This document shows positions 9,519 to 17,311 of a DNA stretch of 64,000 nt, one piece after another. Source of the DNA: an uncultured Collinsella sp. (GTDB taxonomy: Bacteria; Actinomycetota; Coriobacteriia; Coriobacteriales; Coriobacteriaceae); assembly GCA_900542165.1 (NCBI GenBank), contig UQMM01000004.1, positions 1 to 64,000 on the forward strand. Direction: 5' to 3'. Each line of letters starts with the position of its first letter. Positions within the stretch are counted from its first letter, which is position 1. The translations under genes and the position numbers were made by a program. The notes under the pieces were generated by a model that worked only from the letters and a program-made list of their open reading frames with translations, was not told the DNA's origin and did no database searches.

Positions 9519-10448
9519 ATGAAAATTCCCGTAGATAAGCTGACCCGCGCTTTTAAGATGGGCGCGTCCGTTAAGAAGGATTCCGATACGCCGGTGCGCG
9601 TCTCGGTCTATCTGGATTCGTCCGCCTCGCGCTTTCTGGCCGAGACGGTGCGTGACGCCTTTGTGCCGCAAACGACCTCGGGTATTGTGCGCGTCGAGCG
9701 TCTGGGGGAGGAGCGAATTGCTCCAAAGACCGATACCGATGTGGTGCTGGTGCTCTCGTGTGGTTCCGACCGCTTGGAGAGTGCCGTGCAGGAGCTCGTG
9801 ATCGCCGGCGCGCCCGTGTGCGTGCTTGCCGAGTCTGCTGTGGAGGTGCCGTTTATCGAGGAGTCCACGCCCATGCTCGGCGTGGTAGCGGCAACCGATA
9901 AGACGTATCTGCTCGAGACGCTTGCCCGCTGGATTCTCGATCGCACCGACAAGGAAACGGCTTTTGCGGCGAACTTTGCCTTCATGCGCATCGCGGCGGC
10001 CAATCGTATCATCACCTCGTGCGCGCTTACCAATATGGCGACCGGTGCACTGGTGTTTTTGCCGGGCGCCGATTATCCCGTTATGGCGCTGGCGCAGGTG
10101 GGCATGCTCTTTGAGCTCGCTGCCGTCTTTGGACGCGGCATTAAGCCCGAGCGCGGCTACGAGGTCGCGGGCGTGCTTGCCGGCGGTCTTGTGATCCGCG
10201 CGGTCACCCGCGCACTCGTCAAGCAGACGCCGCATATTGGGTTTGCCGTCAAGGCGCTCACTGCTGCCGCGGGCACCTACGGCATGGGCCGTGCGCTTGT
10301 TTCGCTCTACGAGCGCGATGTCGACTACAGCCGTGCCAACGAGGTGGTCACTGCCACGTTCTCCCGCGTTCGCGATCTGGTGACCACGGTCGCGGGCGCT
10401 ACCCGTCCTATGGCGTCCTACCAGGACGCATCAGATCTCGCTGCTTAG
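9519..10448 (+). CDS. DUF697/YcjF-like membrane-associated protein, function unknown
   Basis: 309 residues. The first 140 form a mixed alpha/beta region (VRVSVYLDSSASRFLAETVR, DVVLVLSCGSDRLESAVQEL) that looks nucleotide-binding-like, but no Walker motif is present. The second half has Ala/Gly-rich hydrophobic helices (ITSCALTNMATGALVFLPGA and GYEVAGVLAGGLVIRAVTRA). This half resembles the DUF697 domain, often attached to membrane GTPases. No GTPase motifs are visible, so any partner is missing or degenerate. It begins 18 bases after rodA behind GGAGGGG and is probably the last gene of the rod-shape operon. A role in envelope growth is inference from position only. Confidence 0.6.
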   Translation: MKIPVDKLTRAFKMGASVKKDSDTPVRVSVYLDSSASRFLAETVRDAFVPQTTSGIVRVERLGEERIAPKTDTDVVLVLSCGSDRLESAVQELVIAGAPVCVLAESAVEVPFIEESTPMLGVVAATDKTYLLETLARWILDRTDKETAFAANFAFMRIAAANRIITSCALTNMATGALVFLPGADYPVMALAQVGMLFELAAVFGRGIKPERGYEVAGVLAGGLVIRAVTRALVKQTPHIGFAVKALTAAAGTYGMGRALVSLYERDVDYSRANEVVTATFSRVRDLVTTVAGATRPMASYQDASDLAA

Positions 10449-10458
10449 GGGTTTTCCG

Positions 10459-12336
10459 TTGCGCGTTGCATACCAAGATTGTTTTCATTTAATTGAGCCG
10501 TTGCTCGCCAAGGTCGAGAAGCCGAGCCGCTATATCGATCACGAGTGGGGCACGCTTTCCAAGGCCGATGCCGACTACCGTTGCTGCCTGATCTACCCGG
10601 ATGTGTACGAGGTCGGTCTGCCCAACCAGGGCATCGCCATCCTCTACAACATCCTTAACCAGGCCGAGGGCATCTCCTGCGAGCGCGGCTATGTGCCGTG
10701 GCCCGATATGGGTGACGCCATGCGCGAGGCGGGTATTCCTCTGCTGTCGCTCGAAGGTGCTGCGCCGGTCGCTTCGTTTGATATCGTCGGTCTGCATGTG
10801 CCGCACGAGATGGCGGTGACGAACTTCCTCGAGGCACTCGACCTCGCTGGCATTCCGCTGTTAGCGGCCGACCGAGGTGAAGACGACCCTATCATCATCG
10901 CCGGCGGCCCCTCGGTGTACAACCCCGAGCCGTACGCGGCCTTCTTCGATGCCATCCTCATCGGTGAGGGCGAGGAATCGCTGCTCGAGACCTGCCAGCT
11001 GCATCGCCGCCTGCGTGACGAAGGGGTCCCGCGCGCGCGGATTGTCGAGCAGCTTGCATCCATTGCCGGCAACTACGTGCCGTCGCTCTATGAGGTTCGT
11101 CACGACGAGCCCTGCTCGCCGCATGGCTACACCGTGCCGCGTGAGGGCAAGGATGCGCCGACCGTGGTCTACAAGCGCGTCGTCGAGGATTTCGGCGCCA
11201 CAAATCCGCTGTCGCAGTCGTGCGTACCCTATGCGCAGCTGGTCCACGACCGCCTGTCTATCGAGATTCTGCGCGGCTGCGCCCGCGGCTGTCGTTTTTG
11301 CCAGGCCGGCATGACGTATCGCCCGGTGCGCGAGCGCTCGGCCGACCAGATCGTCTCGTCGGTGATCCAGGGTCTGGAAAAGACCGGCTATGACGAGGTG
11401 TCGCTGACCTCGCTCTCCACGACCGACCACTCCTGCATTCGCGACGTGCTCGGCAGGCTCAACCGTCGCCTGGAGGATACGGGTATTCGCGTGTCTATTC
11501 CGTCGCAGCGCCTGGATTCGTTTGGCGTGGATATGGCCGAGTCGGTCGCCGGCGAAAAGAAGGGCGGCCTGACGTTCGCGCCCGAGGCCGGCAGCCAGCG
11601 CATGCGCGACATCATTAACAAGAACGTGACCGAGGAGGACCTGGACCGTGCGGCCAAGGCGGCCTTCGAGGCCGGCTGGAACCGCATGAAGCTCTACTTT
11701 ATGATGGGCCTTCCCGGCGAACGCGACGAGGACATCGTGGCCATCGCCAATCTGGCCGATCACGTGCTGGAGCTCGGTCGTTCCGTGGTGCCCAAGGCTC
11801 GTCGCGGCTCGATCTCGGTGTCCATCTCGGTTTCGGTCTTTATCCCCAAGGCTGCCACGCCGTTCCAGTGGTGCCCGCAGCTCGACTACGACGACGTCAA
11901 GCGTCGCCAGAAGCTGCTTATCACGAGCGTTCGCAACCGTGCCGTTCGCGTTCATTACCATGATGCCGAGACCTCGCTCATCGAGGCCGCGCTGTCCCGC
12001 GCCGGTCGTGACATGACGCCCGTCATCATCGATGCTTGGCGCTCGGGCTCTCGCTTTGACGCCTGGGTAGAGCATTTCTCGCTCGATAACTGGAAGGAGG
12101 CTGCTGCCAAAAACGGCATCGACCTCAATGAGCTCGTGCACCTGCCCTACGAATTGGACTGGCGCCTGCCGTGGGAGCACGTGAGCCCCGGCTGCACGCG
12201 CGGCTTCCTCGAGCGCGAGTACCGTCGCTCGCTCGAGGGCGTCACGACTCCCGACTGCACCCGCACGTCGTGCACCGGCTGCGGGATCTGCCCCACGCTC
12301 CACGCCAAGAATGTATTGATGGGTGATCGCGCATGA
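10459..12336 (+). CDS. B12-binding-domain radical SAM protein (TIGR03960 family)
   Basis: 625 residues. The N-terminal region resembles a cobalamin-binding Rossmann fold (CCLIYPDVYEVGLPNQGIAI). The radical SAM core has the CxxxCxxC cluster motif in CARGCRFCQAG (about residues 275-285). A C-terminal Cys set, CTRTSCTGCGIC, could hold a second cluster. The TTG start is 10 bases after the previous stop. Family members sit beside DUF2344 genes and L21/L27 genes, as here. The substrate is not established to my knowledge; a link to translation or RNA modification is inferred from the neighbours. The stop overlaps the next start by ATGA, suggesting coupled translation. Confidence 0.9.
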   Translation: MRVAYQDCFHLIEPLLAKVEKPSRYIDHEWGTLSKADADYRCCLIYPDVYEVGLPNQGIAILYNILNQAEGISCERGYVPWPDMGDAMREAGIPLLSLEGAAPVASFDIVGLHVPHEMAVTNFLEALDLAGIPLLAADRGEDDPIIIAGGPSVYNPEPYAAFFDAILIGEGEESLLETCQLHRRLRDEGVPRARIVEQLASIAGNYVPSLYEVRHDEPCSPHGYTVPREGKDAPTVVYKRVVEDFGATNPLSQSCVPYAQLVHDRLSIEILRGCARGCRFCQAGMTYRPVRERSADQIVSSVIQGLEKTGYDEVSLTSLSTTDHSCIRDVLGRLNRRLEDTGIRVSIPSQRLDSFGVDMAESVAGEKKGGLTFAPEAGSQRMRDIINKNVTEEDLDRAAKAAFEAGWNRMKLYFMMGLPGERDEDIVAIANLADHVLELGRSVVPKARRGSISVSISVSVFIPKAATPFQWCPQLDYDDVKRRQKLLITSVRNRAVRVHYHDAETSLIEAALSRAGRDMTPVIIDAWRSGSRFDAWVEHFSLDNWKEAAAKNGIDLNELVHLPYELDWRLPWEHVSPGCTRGFLEREYRRSLEGVTTPDCTRTSCTGCGICPTLHAKNVLMGDRA

Positions 12337-13145
12337 GTGAGCGCCTGACCGACAACCCCTCGCTCTTTAGGCTTCGTGTTCGCTATGGCAAGCGCGATCG
12401 CCTTAAGTACCTGGGCCATCTCGAAGTGATCCATACCATTGAGCGCATCGTGCGCCGTGCGGGACTTCCCTATGCCGTCACGCAGGGCTTCTCTCCGCAC
12501 ATGCGCGTGGGCTTCTCTTCGGCGCTACCGGTTGGTACGTCGTCGACCTGCGAGTGGTATGACCTGTTTATGACCGAGTTCGTGGGGCTCGACGAGGCGT
12601 TTGAGCGCCTGGCTGTGGCGTCTCCGGCCGATCTGGCGCCTATCGAGGCGGCGTACATCGACGTGCGCACGCCGGCGTTGACGGCGCAGCTCACGCGCCT
12701 GTCGTATCGCATCGACCTGCACTTAGATCCCGAGGCGCCCGTAAGCGCCGAGGAGGTGCGTCGTGCGATCGACACGCTGCGCGCGGACCATGGCATCGAC
12801 TACGCGCGCGGAAAAAAGAGCAAGCGATTGGATTTGGATCACACGCTCGTGGGCTATGAGCTCACGGCGGGGGAGCGCCCGGACCATTTGGTGCTCATGC
12901 TCGACACCCATGCCGACAACGAGGGCTCCATGCGTCCGGAAATTTTGCTTTCCGCTGCTGATGTTTTGTTGCAGGGCTTGACCCCGGGCGTGGATGCACC
13001 TATTGTTTCCACCGGTATGCAAGACCTCGTGACCATCTGCTCCTACGATGTCGAGCGTCAGAATCAAGCATGCGAGGACGACGAGGGCCGACTCGTCAGC
13101 CCCATACCTGTGCGAACTTGTGGATTTGCTCCACATACTCGTTGA
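12333..13145 (+). CDS. DUF2344 / TIGR03936 family protein
   Basis: 270 residues, opening with FRLRVRYGKRDRLKYLGHLE, then LPYAVTQGFSPHMRVGFSSA and LPVGTSSTCEWYDL, all typical of this family. In some species it is fused to the C-terminus of the radical SAM protein just upstream, which suggests they work as one unit. Here the genes overlap by 4 bases. Function is unknown. In many genomes an RNase E/G gene lies between this gene and rplU; none is present here. The last bases of the gene overlap the -35 element of the rplU promoter. Confidence 0.88.
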   Translation: MSERLTDNPSLFRLRVRYGKRDRLKYLGHLEVIHTIERIVRRAGLPYAVTQGFSPHMRVGFSSALPVGTSSTCEWYDLFMTEFVGLDEAFERLAVASPADLAPIEAAYIDVRTPALTAQLTRLSYRIDLHLDPEAPVSAEEVRRAIDTLRADHGIDYARGKKSKRLDLDHTLVGYELTAGERPDHLVLMLDTHADNEGSMRPEILLSAADVLLQGLTPGVDAPIVSTGMQDLVTICSYDVERQNQACEDDEGRLVSPIPVRTCGFAPHTR

Positions 13146-13170
13146 CGGGGGTATTTTCGCCTGCTACTAT
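13142..13170 (+). promoter_or_regulatory. Strong promoter for rplU-rpmA
   Basis: TTGACG (13142-13147), 17 bases, then TACTAT (13165-13170). This is one of the best sigma-70-like matches in the window. Transcription would start near 13177, giving a leader of about 36 bases before rplU. The -35 overlaps the stop codon of the DUF2344 gene. Confidence 0.75.
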
Positions 13171-13212
13171 ATTCGGCTGTTGCACTAACTGATGCATGAA
13201 GGGCAAGTAAAC

Positions 13213-13587
13213 ATGTACGCAATCGTTAACACGGGCGGCAAGCAGTACAAGGTCGCCACCGACGATGTCATCACCGTCGAGAAGATCGAGGGCAATGAGG
13301 GCGACAAGGTCACCCTGCCGGTTATCTTCCTCAACGATGGTAAGAAGATCGTCACTGATCCCGACAAGCTGGCCAAGGCCAAGGTTACCGCTCAGATCGT
13401 TGAGCAGTTCAAGGGCGAGAAGCAGCTGGTCTTCAAGTTCCACAAGCGTAAGCGTTATCGTCGTCTGAAGGGTCACCGTCAGCAGCTCACCAAGCTGAAG
13501 ATCGTGAAGGTCCAGGCTACGTCCCGCGCCAAGAAGGCTGTCAAGGCAGAGGCCGAGGCTGTTGCCGAGGCTCCCGTCGCCGAGTAG
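13213..13587 (+). CDS. rplU: Large ribosomal subunit protein bL21
   Basis: 124 residues starting MYAIVNTGGKQYKV, the standard L21 N-terminus. KFHKRKRYRRLKGHRQQLTK is the conserved rRNA-binding loop. An in-frame ATG seven codons upstream is rejected because the family begins at MYAIV. The C-terminus adds about 20 Ala/Glu-rich residues (AEAEAVAEAPVAE) beyond the usual end, probably disordered. rpmA follows 33 bases later, the near-universal order. Confidence 0.98.
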   Translation: MYAIVNTGGKQYKVATDDVITVEKIEGNEGDKVTLPVIFLNDGKKIVTDPDKLAKAKVTAQIVEQFKGEKQLVFKFHKRKRYRRLKGHRQQLTKLKIVKVQATSRAKKAVKAEAEAVAEAPVAE

Positions 13588-13620
13588 ATTACACTCGTAA
13601 CGAAAGAGTAGGTATACACA

Positions 13621-13878
13621 ATGGCACACAAAAAAGGACTCGGTTCCTCCCGTAATGGCCGTGACTCCCGCGGTCAGCGCCTTGGCACGAAGCGCTATGC
13701 CGGCCAGACGGTAACCACGGGCACGATTCTCGTCCGTCAGCACGGCACGCACATCCACCCGGGTGAGAACGTTGGCCGTGGCAAGGACGACACGCTGTTC
13801 GCGCTGGTCGACGGTACCGTTGAGTTCCACAAGGGTATCAAGCACAGGGTCAGCGTACGCCCGCTCGCGAACGCGTAA
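13621..13878 (+). CDS. rpmA: Large ribosomal subunit protein bL27
   Basis: 85 residues, starting MAHKKGLGSSRNGRDSRGQR. L27's flexible N-terminus reaches the peptidyl transferase centre; here it begins AHKKG directly after the Met, without the cleaved leader seen in many Firmicutes. The third Gly of the common GGGSS block is Leu-Gly here. GTILVRQHGTHIHPGENVG and DTLFALVDGTVEF confirm the family. A terminator-like hairpin follows, before obgE. Confidence 0.98.
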   Translation: MAHKKGLGSSRNGRDSRGQRLGTKRYAGQTVTTGTILVRQHGTHIHPGENVGRGKDDTLFALVDGTVEFHKGIKHRVSVRPLANA

Positions 13879-13903
13879 TTCACCCTTCATAGAGCACATA
13901 TGT

Positions 13904-13947
13904 GGGAGGCACTTGAGTTTTAGGATTCAAGGGTCTCCCTCTTTTTT
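13904..13947 (+). terminator. Terminator or attenuator between rpmA and obgE
   Basis: GGGAG-gca-CTTGA pairs with TCAAG-ggt-CTCCC, followed by C and six T. The stem has a symmetrical internal loop. It would cut most ribosomal-protein transcripts before obgE, leaving obgE to read-through or its own promoter. Confidence 0.7.
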
Positions 13948-13963
13948 GTAGGAGGCGATTCTG

Positions 13964-15430
13964 TTGTCACAGTTCACCGATATCAGCCGCATTAACGTTT
14001 GCGGCGGCGACGGCGGAGCCGGATGCATGTCGTTTAGGCGCGAGGCATTTGTCCCCAAGGGCGGCCCCGATGGCGGCGACGGCGGTCGTGGCGGCAATGT
14101 CGTCATCCAGGCCGATGCTCAGCTGTCTTCGCTGATCGATTACCGCTTTAAGCATCACTTCCGCGCCGAGCGTGGCACGCACGGGCAGGGTGCCCGTCGT
14201 AACGGTAAGAGCGGCGAGGACCTGATTCTCAAGGTCCCTATGGGTACCGTGGTGCGCGAGCTCGACCCCGAGACACAGACCCCGATGTTTGAGATTGCCG
14301 ACCTTGTGCACGACGGCGAGCGCGTCGTCGTGGCGCCCGGCGGTGCCGGCGGTCTGGGCAACACGCACTTTGTGACGTCGGTGCGCCGCGCTCCGGCCTT
14401 TGCCCAGCTAGGCGAGCCGGCCGAGGAGCACTGGATCGAGCTCGAGATGAAACTTATGGCCGATGCCGCGCTCGTGGGCTTTCCCTCGGTGGGTAAGTCA
14501 TCGCTCATTGCGCGCATGAGTGCCGCCCGCCCCAAGATTGCCGACTACCCGTTTACCACGCTCGTGCCGAACCTCGGCATGGTGCGTGCCGGCGAATATT
14601 CTTACGTCGTTGCCGACGTCCCCGGTCTTATCGAGGGCGCGAGCGAGGGCAAGGGCCTGGGTCATCAGTTCCTGCGCCACATTGAGCGTACGGCCCTGAT
14701 CATGCACGTCGTCGACATGACGGGTGGTTTTGAGGATCGCGATCCGGTCGAGGATTATCGAATCATCAACCGCGAGCTCGAGCAGTATGGTGCCGAGCTT
14801 TCGGAGCGTCCGCAGATCGTCGTCGCCAACAAGTGCGATGCGCCGGGTACGGCCGACAAGATTGCCGACCTTAAGCGCGCAGCGCTCGACGATGGACATA
14901 TGTTCTTTGCCGTGTCTGCCGTGACGGGCGCCGGTCTCAATACGTTGATGCTTGCCGTAGGTGAGCAGGTGGCCAAGCTCCGCGCCGAGCTGGCGGTCTC
15001 CGATGAACCGGTCGACCTGCGCGACGATGAGTGGGAGCGCCGCCGCCTGCAGCGTGAGAAGCGTTTCCGCATTGTCCAGGAAGAGCCCGGTGCCTTCCGC
15101 GTGGTCGGTCGTGCCATCGAGCGCATGGTCATCCAGACCGACTGGGAAAACGAGGAAGCCGTCATTTACCTGCAGCATAAGTTTGCGCGTATGGGTGTTG
15201 ACGACGCGCTCGAGAAGGCCGGTTGCCGTGCGGGCGACGAGGTCCGCATTTGCCAGCGCGCCTTTGACTTTGAGGGCGCTGAGGACTTCTCGGAGTACGA
15301 GGAGCTCGAGGATGCTGGCGAGGACGTTGCCGTTGAAGTCATTGACGTGGCCGATGCTGCGGATGAAGGCGTCGAGGTTGTCGATGCGGCGGATGCCGCG
15401 GGCGATGCCGAGACCTCGGAGGGCGAGTAA
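13964..15430 (+). CDS. obgE: GTPase Obg (ribosome assembly)
   Basis: 488 residues. It has an N-terminal Gly-rich Obg fold (INVCGGDGGAGCMSFRREAF, GGDGGRGGNV), a G domain with GFPSVGKSSL near residue 172, DVPGLIEG and NKCD, and a C-terminal OCT domain. Obg binds the 50S subunit during late assembly and responds to nutrient state. The last 45 residues are an acidic tail with DAADAA-type repeats (VEVVDAADAAGDAETSEGE), longer than usual. The TTG start has GGAGG 8 bases upstream. The position after rplU-rpmA is conserved across bacteria. Confidence 0.97.
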   Translation: MSQFTDISRINVCGGDGGAGCMSFRREAFVPKGGPDGGDGGRGGNVVIQADAQLSSLIDYRFKHHFRAERGTHGQGARRNGKSGEDLILKVPMGTVVRELDPETQTPMFEIADLVHDGERVVVAPGGAGGLGNTHFVTSVRRAPAFAQLGEPAEEHWIELEMKLMADAALVGFPSVGKSSLIARMSAARPKIADYPFTTLVPNLGMVRAGEYSYVVADVPGLIEGASEGKGLGHQFLRHIERTALIMHVVDMTGGFEDRDPVEDYRIINRELEQYGAELSERPQIVVANKCDAPGTADKIADLKRAALDDGHMFFAVSAVTGAGLNTLMLAVGEQVAKLRAELAVSDEPVDLRDDEWERRRLQREKRFRIVQEEPGAFRVVGRAIERMVIQTDWENEEAVIYLQHKFARMGVDDALEKAGCRAGDEVRICQRAFDFEGAEDFSEYEELEDAGEDVAVEVIDVADAADEGVEVVDAADAAGDAETSEGE

Positions 15431-15433
15431 GCC

Positions 15434-16111
15434 ATGTCGCTGCGCGGTGGAATCGGTCTGCCCGAGCTTCCTCTAGAGGACGGGCAGGAGTTTAGGCTCG
15501 GCATTATGGGTGGCACCTTTGATCCCATCCATTACGGGCATCTGGTGACTGCCGAGCAGGCGCGCGAGTCGCTCGACTTGGACGCTGTGCTCTTTATGCC
15601 GGCAGGGTCTCCCGCCTTTAAGCTTGACAAGCCGGTGACGCCTGCCGAGGACCGTTATGCCATGACGGTCCTCGCCACCGCCGCGAACCCGGCCTTTTTG
15701 GCGAGCCGGTTCGAGATCGACCGCCCGGGCGTAACCTATACGGCCGATACGCTTCATGCCCTTCGCGACTTTTACCCGCCGCAGGTAAAGCTCTACTTTA
15801 TTACGGGCGCCGACGCGATTATCGATATCGTGACCTGGCATGATGCCGAACGAATCGCTGAGCTTGCTACCTTTATTGCGGCGACGCGACCGGGCTTTGA
15901 TATCGATACGGCGCGTGCCCGAATCAAAGAGTCGGGGCTGCCGTTCGACGTGCGCTATATTCAGATTCCGGCGCTGGCGATCAGCTCGACGAACATTCGT
16001 AAGCGAGTTGCCCGCGGCATGAGCGTGCGCTACCTTACGAGCGAGTCCGTGCTCGGCTACATTCGCAAACGCAGGCTATATGCCGAATTGGGCCAAGAAG
16101 ATTTTGAGTGA
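15434..16111 (+). CDS. nadD: Nicotinate-nucleotide adenylyltransferase
   Basis: 225 residues. NadD joins nicotinate mononucleotide to AMP from ATP in NAD synthesis. The nucleotidyltransferase signature is GIMGGTFDPIHYGHL near residues 23-37, followed by YFITGADAIIDIVTW and ISSTNIRKRVARG (the ISSTxIR motif). The first 20 residues precede the usual start and may be an overextended N-terminus, but no better start is seen. It begins 3 bases after obgE and is followed by yqeK and rsfS, a common trio. Confidence 0.96.
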   Translation: MSLRGGIGLPELPLEDGQEFRLGIMGGTFDPIHYGHLVTAEQARESLDLDAVLFMPAGSPAFKLDKPVTPAEDRYAMTVLATAANPAFLASRFEIDRPGVTYTADTLHALRDFYPPQVKLYFITGADAIIDIVTWHDAERIAELATFIAATRPGFDIDTARARIKESGLPFDVRYIQIPALAISSTNIRKRVARGMSVRYLTSESVLGYIRKRRLYAELGQEDFE

Positions 16112-16123
16112 TGGGGGTCTACG

Positions 16124-16732
16124 TTGTCGGTAGAGGATCAGTTTGAGGGCGATGAGCGCGCGCTGCTCAAGCGCATTCAAGAGCTGCTCGATGTTCGCAT
16201 GAAGGATAAGCGCAAGCGCTATGTGCATTCGCTGGGTGTTGCCGAGACCGCACTTCATCTGGCCGAGGTCTACGGCGTTGACCGCTTTGATGCCGCTGCT
16301 GCCGGTCTGATCCACGACTGGGACAAAGTGCTCTCCGACGACGAGCTGGTTACGCGCGCTCTGCATTACGGCATTAAGATTGCCGGCTCTCCTTCCGCCG
16401 CGACGCCGCTTTTGCATGGTCCTGTTGCCGCCTATGAGCTTCCGCAGCTTTTCCCCGAGTTGTCGCCGGCCGTTTTCCAGGCTGTCGACCGTCACACCGT
16501 GGGTGCCTGCGACATGACGCCGCTCGATATGGTGGTCTTTGTGGCCGATGCCATCGAGCCCAACCGCCACGGCGACTATGCGCATGCGCTGCGCAAGATG
16601 GTGGGGGAGTCGACGCTCGACGAGTTGTTCTTCTCCTGTTTTGCGCAGGGTTTGGTCTATGTGATCCAGTCCGGGCGCTATCTTTATCCCACGGCTATTA
16701 CGATTTACAACCATTACGCCCAGCTGCGCTAG
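16124..16732 (+). CDS. yqeK: YqeK-type HD-domain Ap4A hydrolase
   Basis: 202 residues. The HD metal-binding set is visible: RYVHSLGVAETA (first His), AGLIHDWDK (HD pair), LLHGPVAAY and DRHTVG, then DMVVFVADAIEPNR. The family splits diadenosine tetraphosphate symmetrically to two ADP. The start is TTG with GGGGG about 9 bases upstream. It sits between nadD and rsfS, the typical context that supports the name. N-terminal residues 1-35 before the HD domain are acidic and basic. Confidence 0.9.
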   Translation: MSVEDQFEGDERALLKRIQELLDVRMKDKRKRYVHSLGVAETALHLAEVYGVDRFDAAAAGLIHDWDKVLSDDELVTRALHYGIKIAGSPSAATPLLHGPVAAYELPQLFPELSPAVFQAVDRHTVGACDMTPLDMVVFVADAIEPNRHGDYAHALRKMVGESTLDELFFSCFAQGLVYVIQSGRYLYPTAITIYNHYAQLR

Positions 16733-16760
16733 CTCGGGTGTGTCTAGAAAGAGGTATTCC

Positions 16761-17216
16761 ATGGCCGACGAGACCATGACTGACGAGCAGATTCTTGAGA
16801 ACGTGGAGCACAAGAGCTTCGCCGCCACGTCCGACCGCACCGCCGCCTCGCTGTCCGCGAGCGGTGTCGCCGCCGAGGATGTCGCCCGCGCCGCCGCGCA
16901 GGCCGCCTACGACAAGAAGGGCGAGGACGTTCAGGTGCTCGACCTGACCGAGCTTTCCGACGTGTGCGACTACTTTGTCCTCGCTACCGGCACCAACAAC
17001 CGCCAGGTCGATTCGATCGTTGACGAGATTGAGGAGAAGGTCGCCGAGGCTTGCGGCGAGCACCCGTTCTCCATCGAGGGTCGCGAGCAGAAGACCTGGG
17101 TGCTCATGGACTACGGTTCGGTTGTCGTCCACGTCTTCACTCCTGAAGCCCGCGACTTCTACCGCCTAGAAAAGCTCTGGGGCGACGCCCCCCAGCTCCC
17201 CCTCAACCTCCTCTAG
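16761..17216 (+). CDS. rsfS: Ribosome silencing factor RsfS
   Basis: 151 residues. The domain starts near residue 45 and has EDVQVLDLTELSDVCDYFV, ATGTNNRQVDSIVDEIEEK, REQKTWVLMDYGSVVVHVF and FYRLEKLWGDAP, all RsfS hallmarks. It binds uL14 on the 50S subunit and blocks subunit joining when nutrients are scarce. About 40 extra N-terminal residues (DETMTDEQILENVEHKSFAA) are unusual. I chose the ATG at 16761, behind AAAGAGG, over an upstream GTG. Confidence 0.95.
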   Translation: MADETMTDEQILENVEHKSFAATSDRTAASLSASGVAAEDVARAAAQAAYDKKGEDVQVLDLTELSDVCDYFVLATGTNNRQVDSIVDEIEEKVAEACGEHPFSIEGREQKTWVLMDYGSVVVHVFTPEARDFYRLEKLWGDAPQLPLNLL

Positions 17217-17256
17217 TAGCTCATTTGAGACGAGGTTAGCTACCCTCACGCATATC

Positions 17257-17299
17257 GCCGGGCAGGTGCGGTTTTCCGCACCTGCCCGGCTTTCTTTTT
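17257..17299 (+). terminator. Strong terminator after rsfS
   Basis: A perfect 15-bp stem (GCCGGGCAGGTGCGG with CCGCACCTGCCCGGC) closes on a TTTT loop, then TTTCTTTTT. It ends the obgE-rsfS transcript just before the convergent dinB gene. Confidence 0.93.
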
Positions 17300-17311
17300 G
17301 CCCAAAGGCGG

